Source: Sutterella faecalis (GTDB lineage Bacteria; Pseudomonadota; Gammaproteobacteria; Burkholderiales; Burkholderiaceae_F). From it: a stretch of 64,000 nt of DNA. The stretch spans positions 868,001 to 932,000 of the forward strand of contig NZ_CP040882.1 of assembly GCF_006337085.1 (NCBI RefSeq), in the 5' to 3' direction. Position numbers and translations under genes: made by a program. Below the pieces are notes generated by a model. It was not told the origin of the DNA. It saw nothing but the letters and a program-made list of their open reading frames with translations, and made no database searches. Below, one piece after another: positions 8,933 to 16,559 of the stretch (position 1 is the stretch's first letter; each line of letters opens with the position of its first letter).

Positions 8933-10087
8933 ATGAAAAAGTCTCTTGCGGCTCTCGCCATCGCCGGGCTTTTTGCCGGCGCCTCCATGAGCGCCTTTGC
9001 TGCGGATGCGCAGGTTTACGGCGTCCTTGATACAGGCCTTTCCTTCATCCATGCCGATGCGGATGCCGCCGGCACGGATGCCTCCGACACCTTCAAAATG
9101 ACGACGGGTCAGGAATTCGGCTCCCGCTGGGGCGTTCGCGGAAGCGAAGACCTCGGAAACGGCATGAAGCTGGGCTTCATCCTCGAATCGGGCTTTGAAT
9201 CCGACACGGGCAGCATGGAGCAGAACGGCCGTCTCTTCGGCCGCGAAGCCTCGCTCACGCTCTCGGGCGACTTCGGCGCTCTCGCCGTGGGACGCCTTCC
9301 GATCTTCGGCAGCGTCCTCGGCGCCAACGGCCTCTTCCGCGCGATCGACCCGCTCTTTGCCAACTACACCCAGGCCTTTGGTTCGGGCGCGGTGACGGCT
9401 TCCATGTGGACGCGCGTCGACAACGCGATTTCCTACCGCACCCCGACCTTCTCGGGCTTCACCGGCTACGCGATGTATTCCTTCAAGAACGACTCGAAGA
9501 CGGATACGACGAGCCGCGAAGGCATGGCGGATTCGGACCGCTATGCGTCCGCCGCCGTGCGCTTCCAGCAGGGTCCGGTTGAAGCGGTGCTCGTCGCCGA
9601 CACGACGATGTACGGCAACAGCCGCACGGGCACGCGCGCCCATGAGGACGAAGGCGTCACCGTCACCCTCGGCGGCAACTACGCGTTTGATGGCGGCGTG
9701 AAGCTCATCGCCTTCGGCCAGTATTTCGAAGACCAGGAACTCAGTGCCGCGCAGCGTGCCGGCGTCGTGTCCGCCGGTCTCAACGCACTAGGAGACGATG
9801 CCAAGTACGGCTTCGTCACGGGCTACGGCTTCAATCTCGGCGTCCATGTTCCGCTCATGGGCGGCGTGGCGAAGGCGATGGCCGGTTACCGCGACATGCA
9901 TAACGAAAAGGACGTCGACTTCAAGCGCACGATGGTCGCGGTGGGCTATGACTACAACCTCTCGAAGCGCACCGCCGTCTACGTGATGGGCGGCTGGTCG
10001 CAGGAAAAGGTTGAGCTGAACGCCAGGAAGTCCGAAGCCACCCCCTGGGGCTACGAACTCACGGCCGGCATGGTGCATCGCTTCTAA
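8933..10087 (+). CDS. Gram-negative trimeric porin (Burkholderiales type)
   Basis: A 384-residue outer-membrane protein with a signal peptide (MKKSLAALAIAGLFAG...AFAAD). The mature start AQVYGVLDTGLSF is typical of betaproteobacterial porins. There are alternating beta strands throughout, and the C-terminal Phe in GMVHRF is needed for BAM assembly. Conserved family features include GSRWGVRGSEDLGNG and RLFGREASLTLSGDFGAL. It follows the tetraheme cytochrome after 53 bp and may admit the acceptor used by the flavocytochrome. I start it at ATG 8933, where the signal peptide begins; an upstream in-frame extension would overlap the cytochrome gene and has no signal. Confidence 0.9.
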   Translation: MKKSLAALAIAGLFAGASMSAFAADAQVYGVLDTGLSFIHADADAAGTDASDTFKMTTGQEFGSRWGVRGSEDLGNGMKLGFILESGFESDTGSMEQNGRLFGREASLTLSGDFGALAVGRLPIFGSVLGANGLFRAIDPLFANYTQAFGSGAVTASMWTRVDNAISYRTPTFSGFTGYAMYSFKNDSKTDTTSREGMADSDRYASAAVRFQQGPVEAVLVADTTMYGNSRTGTRAHEDEGVTVTLGGNYAFDGGVKLIAFGQYFEDQELSAAQRAGVVSAGLNALGDDAKYGFVTGYGFNLGVHVPLMGGVAKAMAGYRDMHNEKDVDFKRTMVAVGYDYNLSKRTAVYVMGGWSQEKVELNARKSEATPWGYELTAGMVHRF

Positions 10088-10110
10088 CGGCCTTCCAAGA
10101 TCTCAATCTT

Positions 10111-10162
10111 CCGGGAGAAGCTGAGCAGACCTGATCTCCTGCCTGGCGTGCATTTCTCCCGG
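10111..10162 (+). other. Hairpin downstream of the porin gene
   Basis: CCGGGAGAA (10111-10119) pairs with TTCTCCCGG (10154-10162). No U tract follows directly, so it may protect the 3' end or act with the terminator just downstream. Confidence 0.4.
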
Positions 10163-10193
10163 ATTCGCAAGCGTCTTCTCCTTTCTCTCCTTT

Positions 10194-10227
10194 GGAAGCT
10201 TCCCGCAAAGAAGCTTCCATTTTTTTC
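10194..10227 (+). terminator. Rho-independent terminator of the flavocytochrome-porin region
   Basis: GGAAGCTT / AAGCTTCC (10194-10201 with 10211-10218) is followed by ATTTTTTTC. Confidence 0.85.
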
Positions 10228-10256
10228 TTCTCTTTTCTCCTGACGATCATTCAAGA

Positions 10257-10967
10257 ATGCCCTTCAAGCAATCTGCCGTCCGCCGCCGCTTCAGCCACCT
10301 GCTCCTTCGCAGCGTCCTGCTTCTCGCAGGCATGTTCCTCGCGTCCCTCGGAATTGCGCTCACGACGCTCGCGGGCCTCGGAACCACTCCCATCAGTACG
10401 GTTCCCTATACGGGAGCGGCGATCACCGGTCTCACCTTCGGCACCTGCGTCGTCATTCTCAACTTTGCGTACGTTGCCGGGCAGATTGCGCTTTTGCGCA
10501 GGCGCTATTCGCCGATGAATCTCCTTCAGATTCCAATCGGCTTCCTCTTCGGCGCCTTCATCGATCTCTCGATGTTCCTCCTCTCATCACTCACGCCGAA
10601 CGGCTGGTGGACGGGCGCCCTCATGAGCGTTATCGGAAACGTCATCCTCGCGCTCGGAACCGTGATGCAGATCCGCTCGAAAACGCTCGTTCAGCCGGGT
10701 GAAGGCTTCGTCATAGCTGCCGCCGCGCTTGCACGCAAATCCTTCGGCACCATGAAGATCGTGAACGACCTCGCGCTCACGGGGATTGCCGCCATGATGG
10801 GACTCGTCTTTCTCGGCGAAATTCATGCAATCCGCGAAGGAACGCTTGCTTCGGCCATTCTGATCGGACTCTTTGCCAAGCTCATTGACCATGGGCTCAA
10901 CCGTCTCTTCCCGAAGGAAGCAGCGCCTCAGGAAGAACCACGGGAAGTGCCGCTCAAGCGCAAATAA
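10257..10967 (+). CDS. YczE/YitT-like polytopic membrane protein
   Basis: The 236-residue product has about five to six hydrophobic helices. The early motif LASLGIALTTLAGLGTTPIS is the repeat-like signature of YczE/YyaS/YitT-type proteins, and a second membrane block contains GEGFVIAAAALARKSFGTMKIVND. The function of the family is unclear (possible transport). It lies between two terminators and seems to be a single-gene unit. The start codon is ATG in a weak Shine-Dalgarno context. Length and layout fit the family. Confidence 0.65.
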   Translation: MPFKQSAVRRRFSHLLLRSVLLLAGMFLASLGIALTTLAGLGTTPISTVPYTGAAITGLTFGTCVVILNFAYVAGQIALLRRRYSPMNLLQIPIGFLFGAFIDLSMFLLSSLTPNGWWTGALMSVIGNVILALGTVMQIRSKTLVQPGEGFVIAAAALARKSFGTMKIVNDLALTGIAAMMGLVFLGEIHAIREGTLASAILIGLFAKLIDHGLNRLFPKEAAPQEEPREVPLKRK

Positions 10968-11009
10968 CCGGCATCGCGAACCCGAAGAAATCTGACGAAA
11001 AAAAAGGAG

Positions 11010-11045
11010 AAAAGCCGGCGGAACGCAAAATTCCAGCCGGCTTTT
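11010..11045 (+). terminator. Rho-independent terminator after the YczE-like gene
   Basis: AAAAGCCGGC (11010-11019) pairs with GCCGGCTTTT (11036-11045), with an inner GGAA/TTCC extension. Confidence 0.8.
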
Positions 11046-11077
11046 CAGCAAAAGATTGACGCTCTTCGACCAAAAAA

Positions 11078-11130
11078 TCAGAACCCGGGGATCACGGAAC
11101 CTTCAAACTTCTTAAGGATCCACTCCTTGA
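11078..11130 (-). pseudogene. metQ: Displaced 3' end of metQ, cut off by the insertion sequence
   Basis: On the minus strand this segment reads KEWILKKFEGSVIPGF and a TGA stop, the typical C-terminus of MetQ/NlpA lipoproteins. It joins exactly in frame to the metQ part that ends at 13277 when the element and one copy of the 5-bp duplication CTTGA are removed, giving AYQDPRVKEWILKKFEG. This reconstruction shows that the element interrupted a previously intact gene. Confidence 0.85.
11126..11130. repeat. Target-site duplication, left copy (CTTGA)
   Basis: CTTGA at 11126-11130 matches CTTGA at 13277-13281 on the other side of the element. Removing one copy restores the metQ frame. Confidence 0.8.
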
Positions 11131-11279
11131 CCTCAACTTCCAGAACCGCATGACTCTCGTTCAAGATCCAACAGGATTTTGATCATTACTACCGAAAAAA
11201 CTTAAAAAATTTCATTGCGTCGCCGGCGCTTTTCTTGTACACTCGAGAGTAATATATTACTCTCGCAATTTAACTTCGA

Positions 11280-13031
11280 ATGTTCCTGAATTTCACGGTC
11301 TCGATACCCAGGCTCAAAGGAAAAATCAGTCGGCAAGGCACTAAGAGCGGAACGTACATCCACTACGTTCTGGAGCGCAGCTACGACCCGAAAAAGAAGC
11401 ACACGGTGCCCAAGCGTGTGCTAATCGGAAAATGCGTTGGTGAAACCGAGACCATGGTTCCGAATGAAAATTTCCTGGTCTTTTTCCCTGATGCCGTTCT
11501 CCCAGAAGTCCGGGAGAGCGCCAGGCGCTGCAGCACGCTTATGGCCGGCAGCTACATCGTCATAGCAAACATCGTGCAGACGTACGGCCTCGGCAAAATG
11601 CTCCAGAAGCATTTCCTTGATCGAGCTGGGCTGGTGCTGGATCTGGCCGCCTACATGATCATTGAGGAAAGGAATCAAGGGCAGTACTACCCGGACTACG
11701 CATATCGACATCCGCTCTTCTCGAAAGACATGCGGATTGCGAGCGACGCCGCCATCTCCAGCTTCCTCGCCAACGTCAGCCCGGACCAAATTTCAGGCTT
11801 TCTGAACGACTGGAACGCAAAGCGCGATCATCGCTCACGGATCTACATTTCCTATGATTCAACTAATAAGAACTGCCAGGCGGGAGATGTTGATTTTGTT
11901 GAATTCGGCAAGGCCAAAGTCGATCAGGGATGCCCGATTTTTAATCTTGCCGTCGCCTACGACAAAACCAATCAGGTGCCGTTGTTCTATGAATGCTACC
12001 CTGGCTCCATTAATGACGTCAGTCAGTTCAAATTCCTTGTAGACAAGGCAATTGCGTACAACTACAAGCGTATTGGCTTCATCATCGACCGAGGTTATTT
12101 CTGCAAGATCAACATCGACTACATGGATGCGAATAACTTTGAGTTCATCATGATGGTTAAGGGCTGCAAGGCACTTGTGGCCGAATTGGTCGACAGGCTC
12201 CACGGCACTTTCGAAAATCGCGTCGACGCCTCCCTGCGCGAGCATTGCATCAGCGGCACAACGGAAAAAATGAAGATTTTTCCGGAAGACTCACGGGAGC
12301 GCTACTTTCATGTCTTCTTTAACCCCATGAAGATGGCGACGGAGCGGCGCGATATAGAAAACGCGCTGACGCAGATGCAGAAGAACTTCGACCAGTGGGT
12401 CGGCCGTGAAGTGGAGTTCGGATCCCCGCATACAGATTACTTCCAGTGTCACTACGACGAAAAAGGCCGCTTCCTTTTTGCCGAAGAGAAGAAGAGCATC
12501 ATCGAGCATGCTTATTCGAGATGCGGATATTTCTGCATCATTACCTCCGAGAAAATGAGCGCCAGAGACGCTTATCTGCAGTACCGAGGCCGCGACGCCT
12601 CAGAGAAGCTCTTCAGCGCAGACAAATCATTCCTGGGCAGCAAGAGCATGCGGGTACACTCCGCAGAAGCCGTAAGAGCCAAGATTTTTATTGAATTTAT
12701 TGCTCTCATTATTCGACAGAGGCTCTACAACCTCCTGAAGGATGAGATGCTCCGCCTGCCGACAAAGAGGAACTACATGACGGTTCCTGCGGCGATCCGG
12801 GAACTGGAGAAAATCGAGCTGGTGAGAATCAATGACGGCAGATATCAGCTTGACCACGCAATCACGAGGACGCAGGAAATCATCCTGAAATCCTTTGGCA
12901 TGACGAAGGACAAGGTTATGTCGCAGGCCGCCGCCATCTCTGCCGCGCTTGCCGGAAAGAAAGACAGCATGGAGGACGTCGAGGATCTGGAACCGATTGG
13001 CGAGGAGGAGAATGAAGATGCCGAAGCGTAA
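11280..13031 (+). CDS. IS1634-family (IS4 superfamily) DDE transposase
   Basis: The 583-residue transposase shows the DDE layout. The first Asp is in ISYDSTNKN (about residue 200), the second in GFIIDRGYF (about 275), and the Glu is in the YRGRDASEKLF segment (about 445) followed by KSFLGSKSMRVHS, the Y-R-E-K type signature of the IS4 superfamily. The spacing and the N-terminal YIHYVLERSYDPKKK region fit the IS1634 family. It catalyses cut-and-paste movement of the surrounding element. Its acidic tail (about 25 residues) overlaps the small second gene, implying translational coupling. Nothing indicates that the transposase is inactive. Confidence 0.85.
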   Translation: MFLNFTVSIPRLKGKISRQGTKSGTYIHYVLERSYDPKKKHTVPKRVLIGKCVGETETMVPNENFLVFFPDAVLPEVRESARRCSTLMAGSYIVIANIVQTYGLGKMLQKHFLDRAGLVLDLAAYMIIEERNQGQYYPDYAYRHPLFSKDMRIASDAAISSFLANVSPDQISGFLNDWNAKRDHRSRIYISYDSTNKNCQAGDVDFVEFGKAKVDQGCPIFNLAVAYDKTNQVPLFYECYPGSINDVSQFKFLVDKAIAYNYKRIGFIIDRGYFCKINIDYMDANNFEFIMMVKGCKALVAELVDRLHGTFENRVDASLREHCISGTTEKMKIFPEDSRERYFHVFFNPMKMATERRDIENALTQMQKNFDQWVGREVEFGSPHTDYFQCHYDEKGRFLFAEEKKSIIEHAYSRCGYFCIITSEKMSARDAYLQYRGRDASEKLFSADKSFLGSKSMRVHSAEAVRAKIFIEFIALIIRQRLYNLLKDEMLRLPTKRNYMTVPAAIRELEKIELVRINDGRYQLDHAITRTQEIILKSFGMTKDKVMSQAAAISAALAGKKDSMEDVEDLEPIGEEENEDAEA

Positions 13032-13230
13032 GTCGCTGGCTTCGATTGAGAAGCAGATCAAACTGACTCAGCAGCGGTTGCTGAAGGTCAAAACACGTTA
13101 CGAGAAGCTCGGGGTAAAGCTCATCGAACTCAACAAGGAAAAGACGCTGCGGCAGGCCGAAGTGATTGCGGAAGCCATGGCTCGAAGCGGTAAGACCATG
13201 GAGGAACTCATGACCTTTTTAAGCCGCTGA
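13018..13230 (+). CDS. Small coiled-coil accessory protein of the insertion sequence
   Basis: A 70-residue, lysine-rich protein (MPKRKSLASIEKQIKLTQQR...) predicted to be two helices, the first a coiled coil. It overlaps the transposase stop by 14 bp. GAGGAGGAG lies at the right distance before ATG 13018, so it is probably translated by coupling (ATG 13012 is an alternative). I do not recognise a named family. Its place inside the element suggests a transposition accessory or regulator, by context only. Confidence 0.55.
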   Translation: MPKRKSLASIEKQIKLTQQRLLKVKTRYEKLGVKLIELNKEKTLRQAEVIAEAMARSGKTMEELMTFLSR

Positions 13231-14032
13231 CTGACCGTCCGAAGTCGCGAGAGTAATAAACGGCTGGAAGTTCAGGCTTGACGCGAGGGTCCTGATAAGC
13301 CTTCACGAAGGTCTTGACCCAGGGCTCATTGAGGTTCTTTTCCGTGACGACAATATTGCAGACGTAGGGACCGTTCGCGCCCTCAACGAGAAGGCCGTCC
13401 CTGCTCGGGTTGAGTCCTGCCACGGCAGCATAGTTGCCGTTCACGCAGGCGATCGTGAGGTCATTCAAGGAAAGCGGCAGCTGCGCGGCCTCAAGCTCCA
13501 CGACCTTCAGGTTCTTCGGGTTCTCGACGATGTCGAATTTCGAGGGCAGAAGCCCCGACCCTTCGCGGAGCTTGATGAGGCCGCCCGCGGCGAGAAGGAG
13601 GAGCCCCCGCCCGCCCATCGCCGGATCATTCGGGATGCCGACCGTCGCGTCCTGCGGGAGGTCCTTGAGCGACTTGATTTTCTTCGAGTACACCGCCATC
13701 GGGAGCGTGAAGGCGGGCGCCGCGATTCTCAAGCTGTACCCGCGGGTTTCGTTCTCGTGATCAAGGAAGGGCTTCGTACAGTAAATATTGGCGTCAATAT
13801 CCCCGGCGTCGAGCGCAGCGTTGGGCTGAATGTAGTCCTGGAACTCATAAATTTTGACGTTGAGGCCCAACTCCTTCGCGATCGGAACGACGTATTCCAG
13901 AATCTGAGCCGAAGGGCCGGCAGTGACGCCGACGCGCACCGTCTTTTCCGCGGCGAATGCGGATGAAGCTCCCAGGAAAGGAGCCGATGCGGCAGCAGCC
14001 GCGGCAGCGAAAATCAATTTACGGCGTTGCAT
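13208..14032 (-). pseudogene. metQ: metQ, D-methionine ABC transporter binding protein, 3' end replaced by IS sequence
   Basis: The product has a signal peptide (MQRRKLIFAAAAAAASAPFLG...AFAAE) and the MetQ/NlpA core: VRVGVTAGPSAQILEYV, DYIQPNAALDAGDIDANIY, PMAVYSKKIKSLKDL, VGIPNDPAMGGRGLLLL and LNDLTIACVNGNYA. This family binds methionine for the MetNI importer, which is not in the window. After AYQDPRVK the frame runs into the element at 13276 and adds about 20 foreign residues before stopping. The natural C-terminus (KEWILKKFEGSVIPGF) lies beyond the element at 11078-11130. Losing the C-terminal helix may or may not abolish binding. Confidence 0.85.
13277..13281. repeat. Target-site duplication, right copy (CTTGA)
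   Basis: Matches the left copy at 11126-11130. Confidence 0.8.
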
Positions 14033-14201
14033 TTTGCTTTTTCCCTCTCTTTGCGGATCGCTTCCGAGCGGCGACCCGATTCATTTCAAGGAAAAGTGTA
14101 TCGAGCTTCTTTCTCGTGAAATCAAGAACCTCAATAATGCTTGCGGTATTACGCCGCATTCTGAGCATTTCTCCGCGCCAAATGATTTTTTCCGGATGTC
14201 C

Positions 14202-14242
14202 AAAAGAAAGCTGCCGGTCTCCATCCATGAGAAACCGGCAGC
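14202..14242 (-). terminator. Terminator of the nucleoside hydrolase-ribokinase operon
   Basis: On the minus strand GCTGCCGGT pairs with ACCGGCAGC (14234-14242 with 14210-14218) and is followed by TTTCTTTTGG. Confidence 0.8.
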
Positions 14243-14275
14243 CTCAGATTCTTAAGAATCCCTTTTGAACTTCAA

Positions 14276-15220
14276 TCAGCCGATACGCTCGACCGACTTC
14301 GCCATCAGATCCCAGAAGCGGTCCTTGTCGAGCTTCAGCGCAGCGAACGTATGGCAGCCTTCGGGCGCCGGACGCCTGAGGTCCGCGACCGTCATGCCGG
14401 ACGTGAGTTCGCCCCGGATTTCCACATTGATGACCGTGGGACGCACCTCCATGAGGGTCGGGTCGATCACATAGGCAACGGCGCAGGGATCATGAAGGGG
14501 CGGCGCATCAAAGCCCCGCCAGGCCTTGTAGTTCTTCGCAAACGCTTCGAGGACCTGCCAGAGAAAGTGAGCGGGCTTCGTGCCGATCGCCTGAATGCGG
14601 TCGCGCACGGGCTTCTCAGCCCTTGCCTGATACGTGAGGTCGAGCCCCACCATCGTCACCTTCCAGGGTTCATTGAAGACGATGTGAGCGGCTTCCGGAT
14701 CATTTTCAATATTGAATTCCGCGCAGGGGCTGACATTCCCTTCCTTGCAGGCGCCGCCCATGAGGACGACTTCCTTCACGCGTGAGACAATCCGCGGCTC
14801 AAGCCTTGCGGCCAGCGCAATGTTGGTGAGCGGCCCCGTCGGAACGAGCGTCACCGTGCCCGCGGGTTCGCGCATGATGGTGTCGACAATGAGCTGAGCC
14901 GCAGGACGGGGATCGAGCGGAATGTCGGCTTCGGGCATGTCCGCACCATCCAGGCCCGATTCGCCGTGAATTTCTGCGCAGACCTCAACGGCCGGCCGAA
15001 TGATCGGGCGCTTCGCGCCCATGGCGATCGGAATGTCGGAGAGGCCCGCGAGGCGCGCGATGCGAAGCGCGTTCGAAGTGACCTTTTCGATCGTCTGGTT
15101 TCCCGCGACCGTCGTGAGCGCAATGATCTTCACTTCGGGCGATCCGGCGGCAAGGAGAATCGCCGCCGCGTCGTCGTACCCCGGATCGCAGTCGAGAATG
15201 ATCTTTCTCGGTTCCGTCAT
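14276..15220 (-). CDS. Inosine-uridine-preferring nucleoside hydrolase (IunH/Rih type)
   Basis: A 314-residue cytoplasmic hydrolase that cleaves ribonucleosides to base plus ribose. The N-terminal IILDCDPGYDDAAAILLA contains the calcium-binding DXDXXXDD cluster that defines the family. VLMGGACKEGNVSPCAEFNI is the second conserved segment, and PLHDPCAVAYVID carries the catalytic/metal His-Asp pair near residue 240. GAAGGAAAG precedes the ATG. It lies 15 bp downstream of the ribokinase gene, so ribose released by this enzyme would be phosphorylated by its partner, a classic nucleoside-salvage pair. Specificity (purine or pyrimidine) cannot be read from the sequence. Confidence 0.9.
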   Translation of the reverse strand: MTEPRKIILDCDPGYDDAAAILLAAGSPEVKIIALTTVAGNQTIEKVTSNALRIARLAGLSDIPIAMGAKRPIIRPAVEVCAEIHGESGLDGADMPEADIPLDPRPAAQLIVDTIMREPAGTVTLVPTGPLTNIALAARLEPRIVSRVKEVVLMGGACKEGNVSPCAEFNIENDPEAAHIVFNEPWKVTMVGLDLTYQARAEKPVRDRIQAIGTKPAHFLWQVLEAFAKNYKAWRGFDAPPLHDPCAVAYVIDPTLMEVRPTVINVEIRGELTSGMTVADLRRPAPEGCHTFAALKLDKDRFWDLMAKSVERIG

Positions 15221-15235
15221 CGTACTTTCCTTCGA

Positions 15236-16192
15236 TTAGTCCGTATCGCGCATTGCTTCGTCAACTTCCTTCCAGAAGGGAATGGACTCGGCCGCGCCCG
15301 GGCGCGTCACCGAAATCGCCGCCGCCATGGCAGCAAAGCGCAGCCCCTCGAGAAGAACCGCATGCGCTTCATCCGCGCTCGTCTTCTCCCAGGCGTCCAT
15401 GAGCGCACGGACGGCAAACCCCGTGAACGTGTCGCCCGCACCCGTCGTATCGGCCGGATGCACCGGATAGGCCTTGATGAAATCGGGCTCGAACCCGGGC
15501 ATGCGGCAGACGACGCCCTGGCTTCCGAGCGTGACGAGAATCACGGTCTCGGGATAGCGGCGGCCGAGTTCAGCGACGATGTCCATTGCCTCTTCCGGAG
15601 TCTTTTCCTTCTTTTCGAGTCCGAGAAGGCCTTCGGCTTCCGTTTCGTTGGCAATCAGCGCGGAAATGCGGTTGAGCGGAAGGAGCGGCGCCTGAGAATC
15701 AAAGGGCGAAGGGTTGAAGATGACGCGCATGCCCTTTTCGAGCGCATGCTCGATCGAATAGCGCACCGCACTCGTTTCGTTCTGCACGAGAAGCGCGTCG
15801 CCCTTGCCGAAGTCGTCCATCGCGGACTTCACAAATTCGGGCGTCAGACGAACATTGGTGCCCGGGTAGTAAAGAATGGCGTTTTCGCCGCCTTCAGGCA
15901 CCACCTGAATAAAGGTGTGGCCCGAGGATTCATTGGGGTCGACCGCAACGCGCGAGACGCCGACGCCCTCGTGCTCAAGAAAGACCTTGAGGAACGTGCC
16001 GTCCTGACCGACGATGCCGGCGTGGCTCGTTCTCAGCCCGGCGCGGGCAAGCGCCACGCTCTGATTGAGGCCCTTGCCGCCGATATGAATCGCGCGCCGG
16101 TAGGCGGCAAGCGTTTCTCCGCCCCGCAGGAAGTGCGGGACCTGGTAGACGTAGTCGATGTTGAGGGAACCGATATTGAGAACGCGGGGCAT
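15236..16192 (-). CDS. rbsK: Ribokinase-like PfkB-family sugar kinase
   Basis: The 318-residue product has both PfkB signatures: GGKGLNQSVALARAG near residue 37 and the catalytic DTTGAGDTFTGF near 245, where Asp is the base and the glycines form the anion hole. It would phosphorylate ribose released by the adjacent nucleoside hydrolase. I start at ATG 16192 (MPRVLNIGSLNIDY) because this aligns with the family; a TTG seven codons upstream adds no conserved sequence. No strong ribosome-binding site is visible for either. The two genes form an operon ending in the terminator at 14202-14242. Ribose is inferred from the partner enzyme. Confidence 0.85.
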   Translation of the reverse strand: MPRVLNIGSLNIDYVYQVPHFLRGGETLAAYRRAIHIGGKGLNQSVALARAGLRTSHAGIVGQDGTFLKVFLEHEGVGVSRVAVDPNESSGHTFIQVVPEGGENAILYYPGTNVRLTPEFVKSAMDDFGKGDALLVQNETSAVRYSIEHALEKGMRVIFNPSPFDSQAPLLPLNRISALIANETEAEGLLGLEKKEKTPEEAMDIVAELGRRYPETVILVTLGSQGVVCRMPGFEPDFIKAYPVHPADTTGAGDTFTGFAVRALMDAWEKTSADEAHAVLLEGLRFAAMAAAISVTRPGAAESIPFWKEVDEAMRDTD

Positions 16193-16559
16193 AGCAGTCA
16201 CCAGTAACAACAAGGCGCTTCGGGAAGAGAGGCCGGGTGCTCATCCGCAAAATGCTCAGACTGAGCGTCGGAGAGATCAGAGGGGCCGGGAACTCTCAAA
16301 GGCCTTCAATAGAAATAAGAGTCAAGAGTGTGATTATGCGTAATATCGGCGCGATCCTGTCAAGCATTTTCGTAAGTACTCAGGGAAAGATTGAGGAAAT
16401 GAGCGCATAACGCGCCTGAAAAGCAGGATGCCTAGAGTTGGTTTGCTGTTCTTCTCCCCAGGCGCATGACGGAAGCAAAGAAGTCTGCCAATCCCCAATA
16501 CGCATATCCCCGCCCTTCCCTGACGGGCCGGGCGGGGATTCTTCAGTGGCTACAGCAAA
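16193..16559. other. Intergenic region between ribokinase and autotransporter 1
   Basis: The 367-bp gap holds the upstream region of the ribokinase operon and the 3' end of the autotransporter gene. The only clear structure is a 10-bp hairpin ATCCCCGCCC / GGGCGGGGAT (16506-16515 with 16530-16539) without a U tract on either strand. I found no promoter of convincing spacing. Confidence 0.5.

Larger units (their letters stand above)
11131..13276 (+). mobile_element. IS1634-type insertion sequence inserted in metQ
   Basis: The element is 2146 bp. Its ends are imperfect inverted repeats: CCTCAACTTCCAG at the left (11131-11143) and, on the reverse strand, CCTGAACTTCCAG at the right (13264-13276). 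Both are followed by an ACTCTCG block. It carries a 583-residue DDE transposase and a short overlapping second gene. A further inverted repeat of ATTACTCTCG lies inside the left end (about 11243-11264). A 5-bp CTTGA duplication flanks it. Boundaries were set by the repeat ends together with exact reconstruction of metQ, which makes them firmer than repeat matching alone. Confidence 0.85.

Noticed and set aside
11241..11264. The 22-bp palindrome around ATTACTCTCG as the left end of the insertion sequence
   Set aside because: Using the outer CCTCAACTTCCAG as the end restores metQ exactly with a 5-bp duplication; the palindrome is therefore internal.
14019..14228. 69-codon minus-strand frame between metQ and the nucleoside hydrolase
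   Set aside because: It begins inside the operon terminator and runs into metQ; no family match and no ribosome-binding site.
16332..16363. TTGACA...CATAAT as a promoter for the ribokinase operon
   Set aside because: Spacing is about 20 bp, too long to support a sigma70 call.
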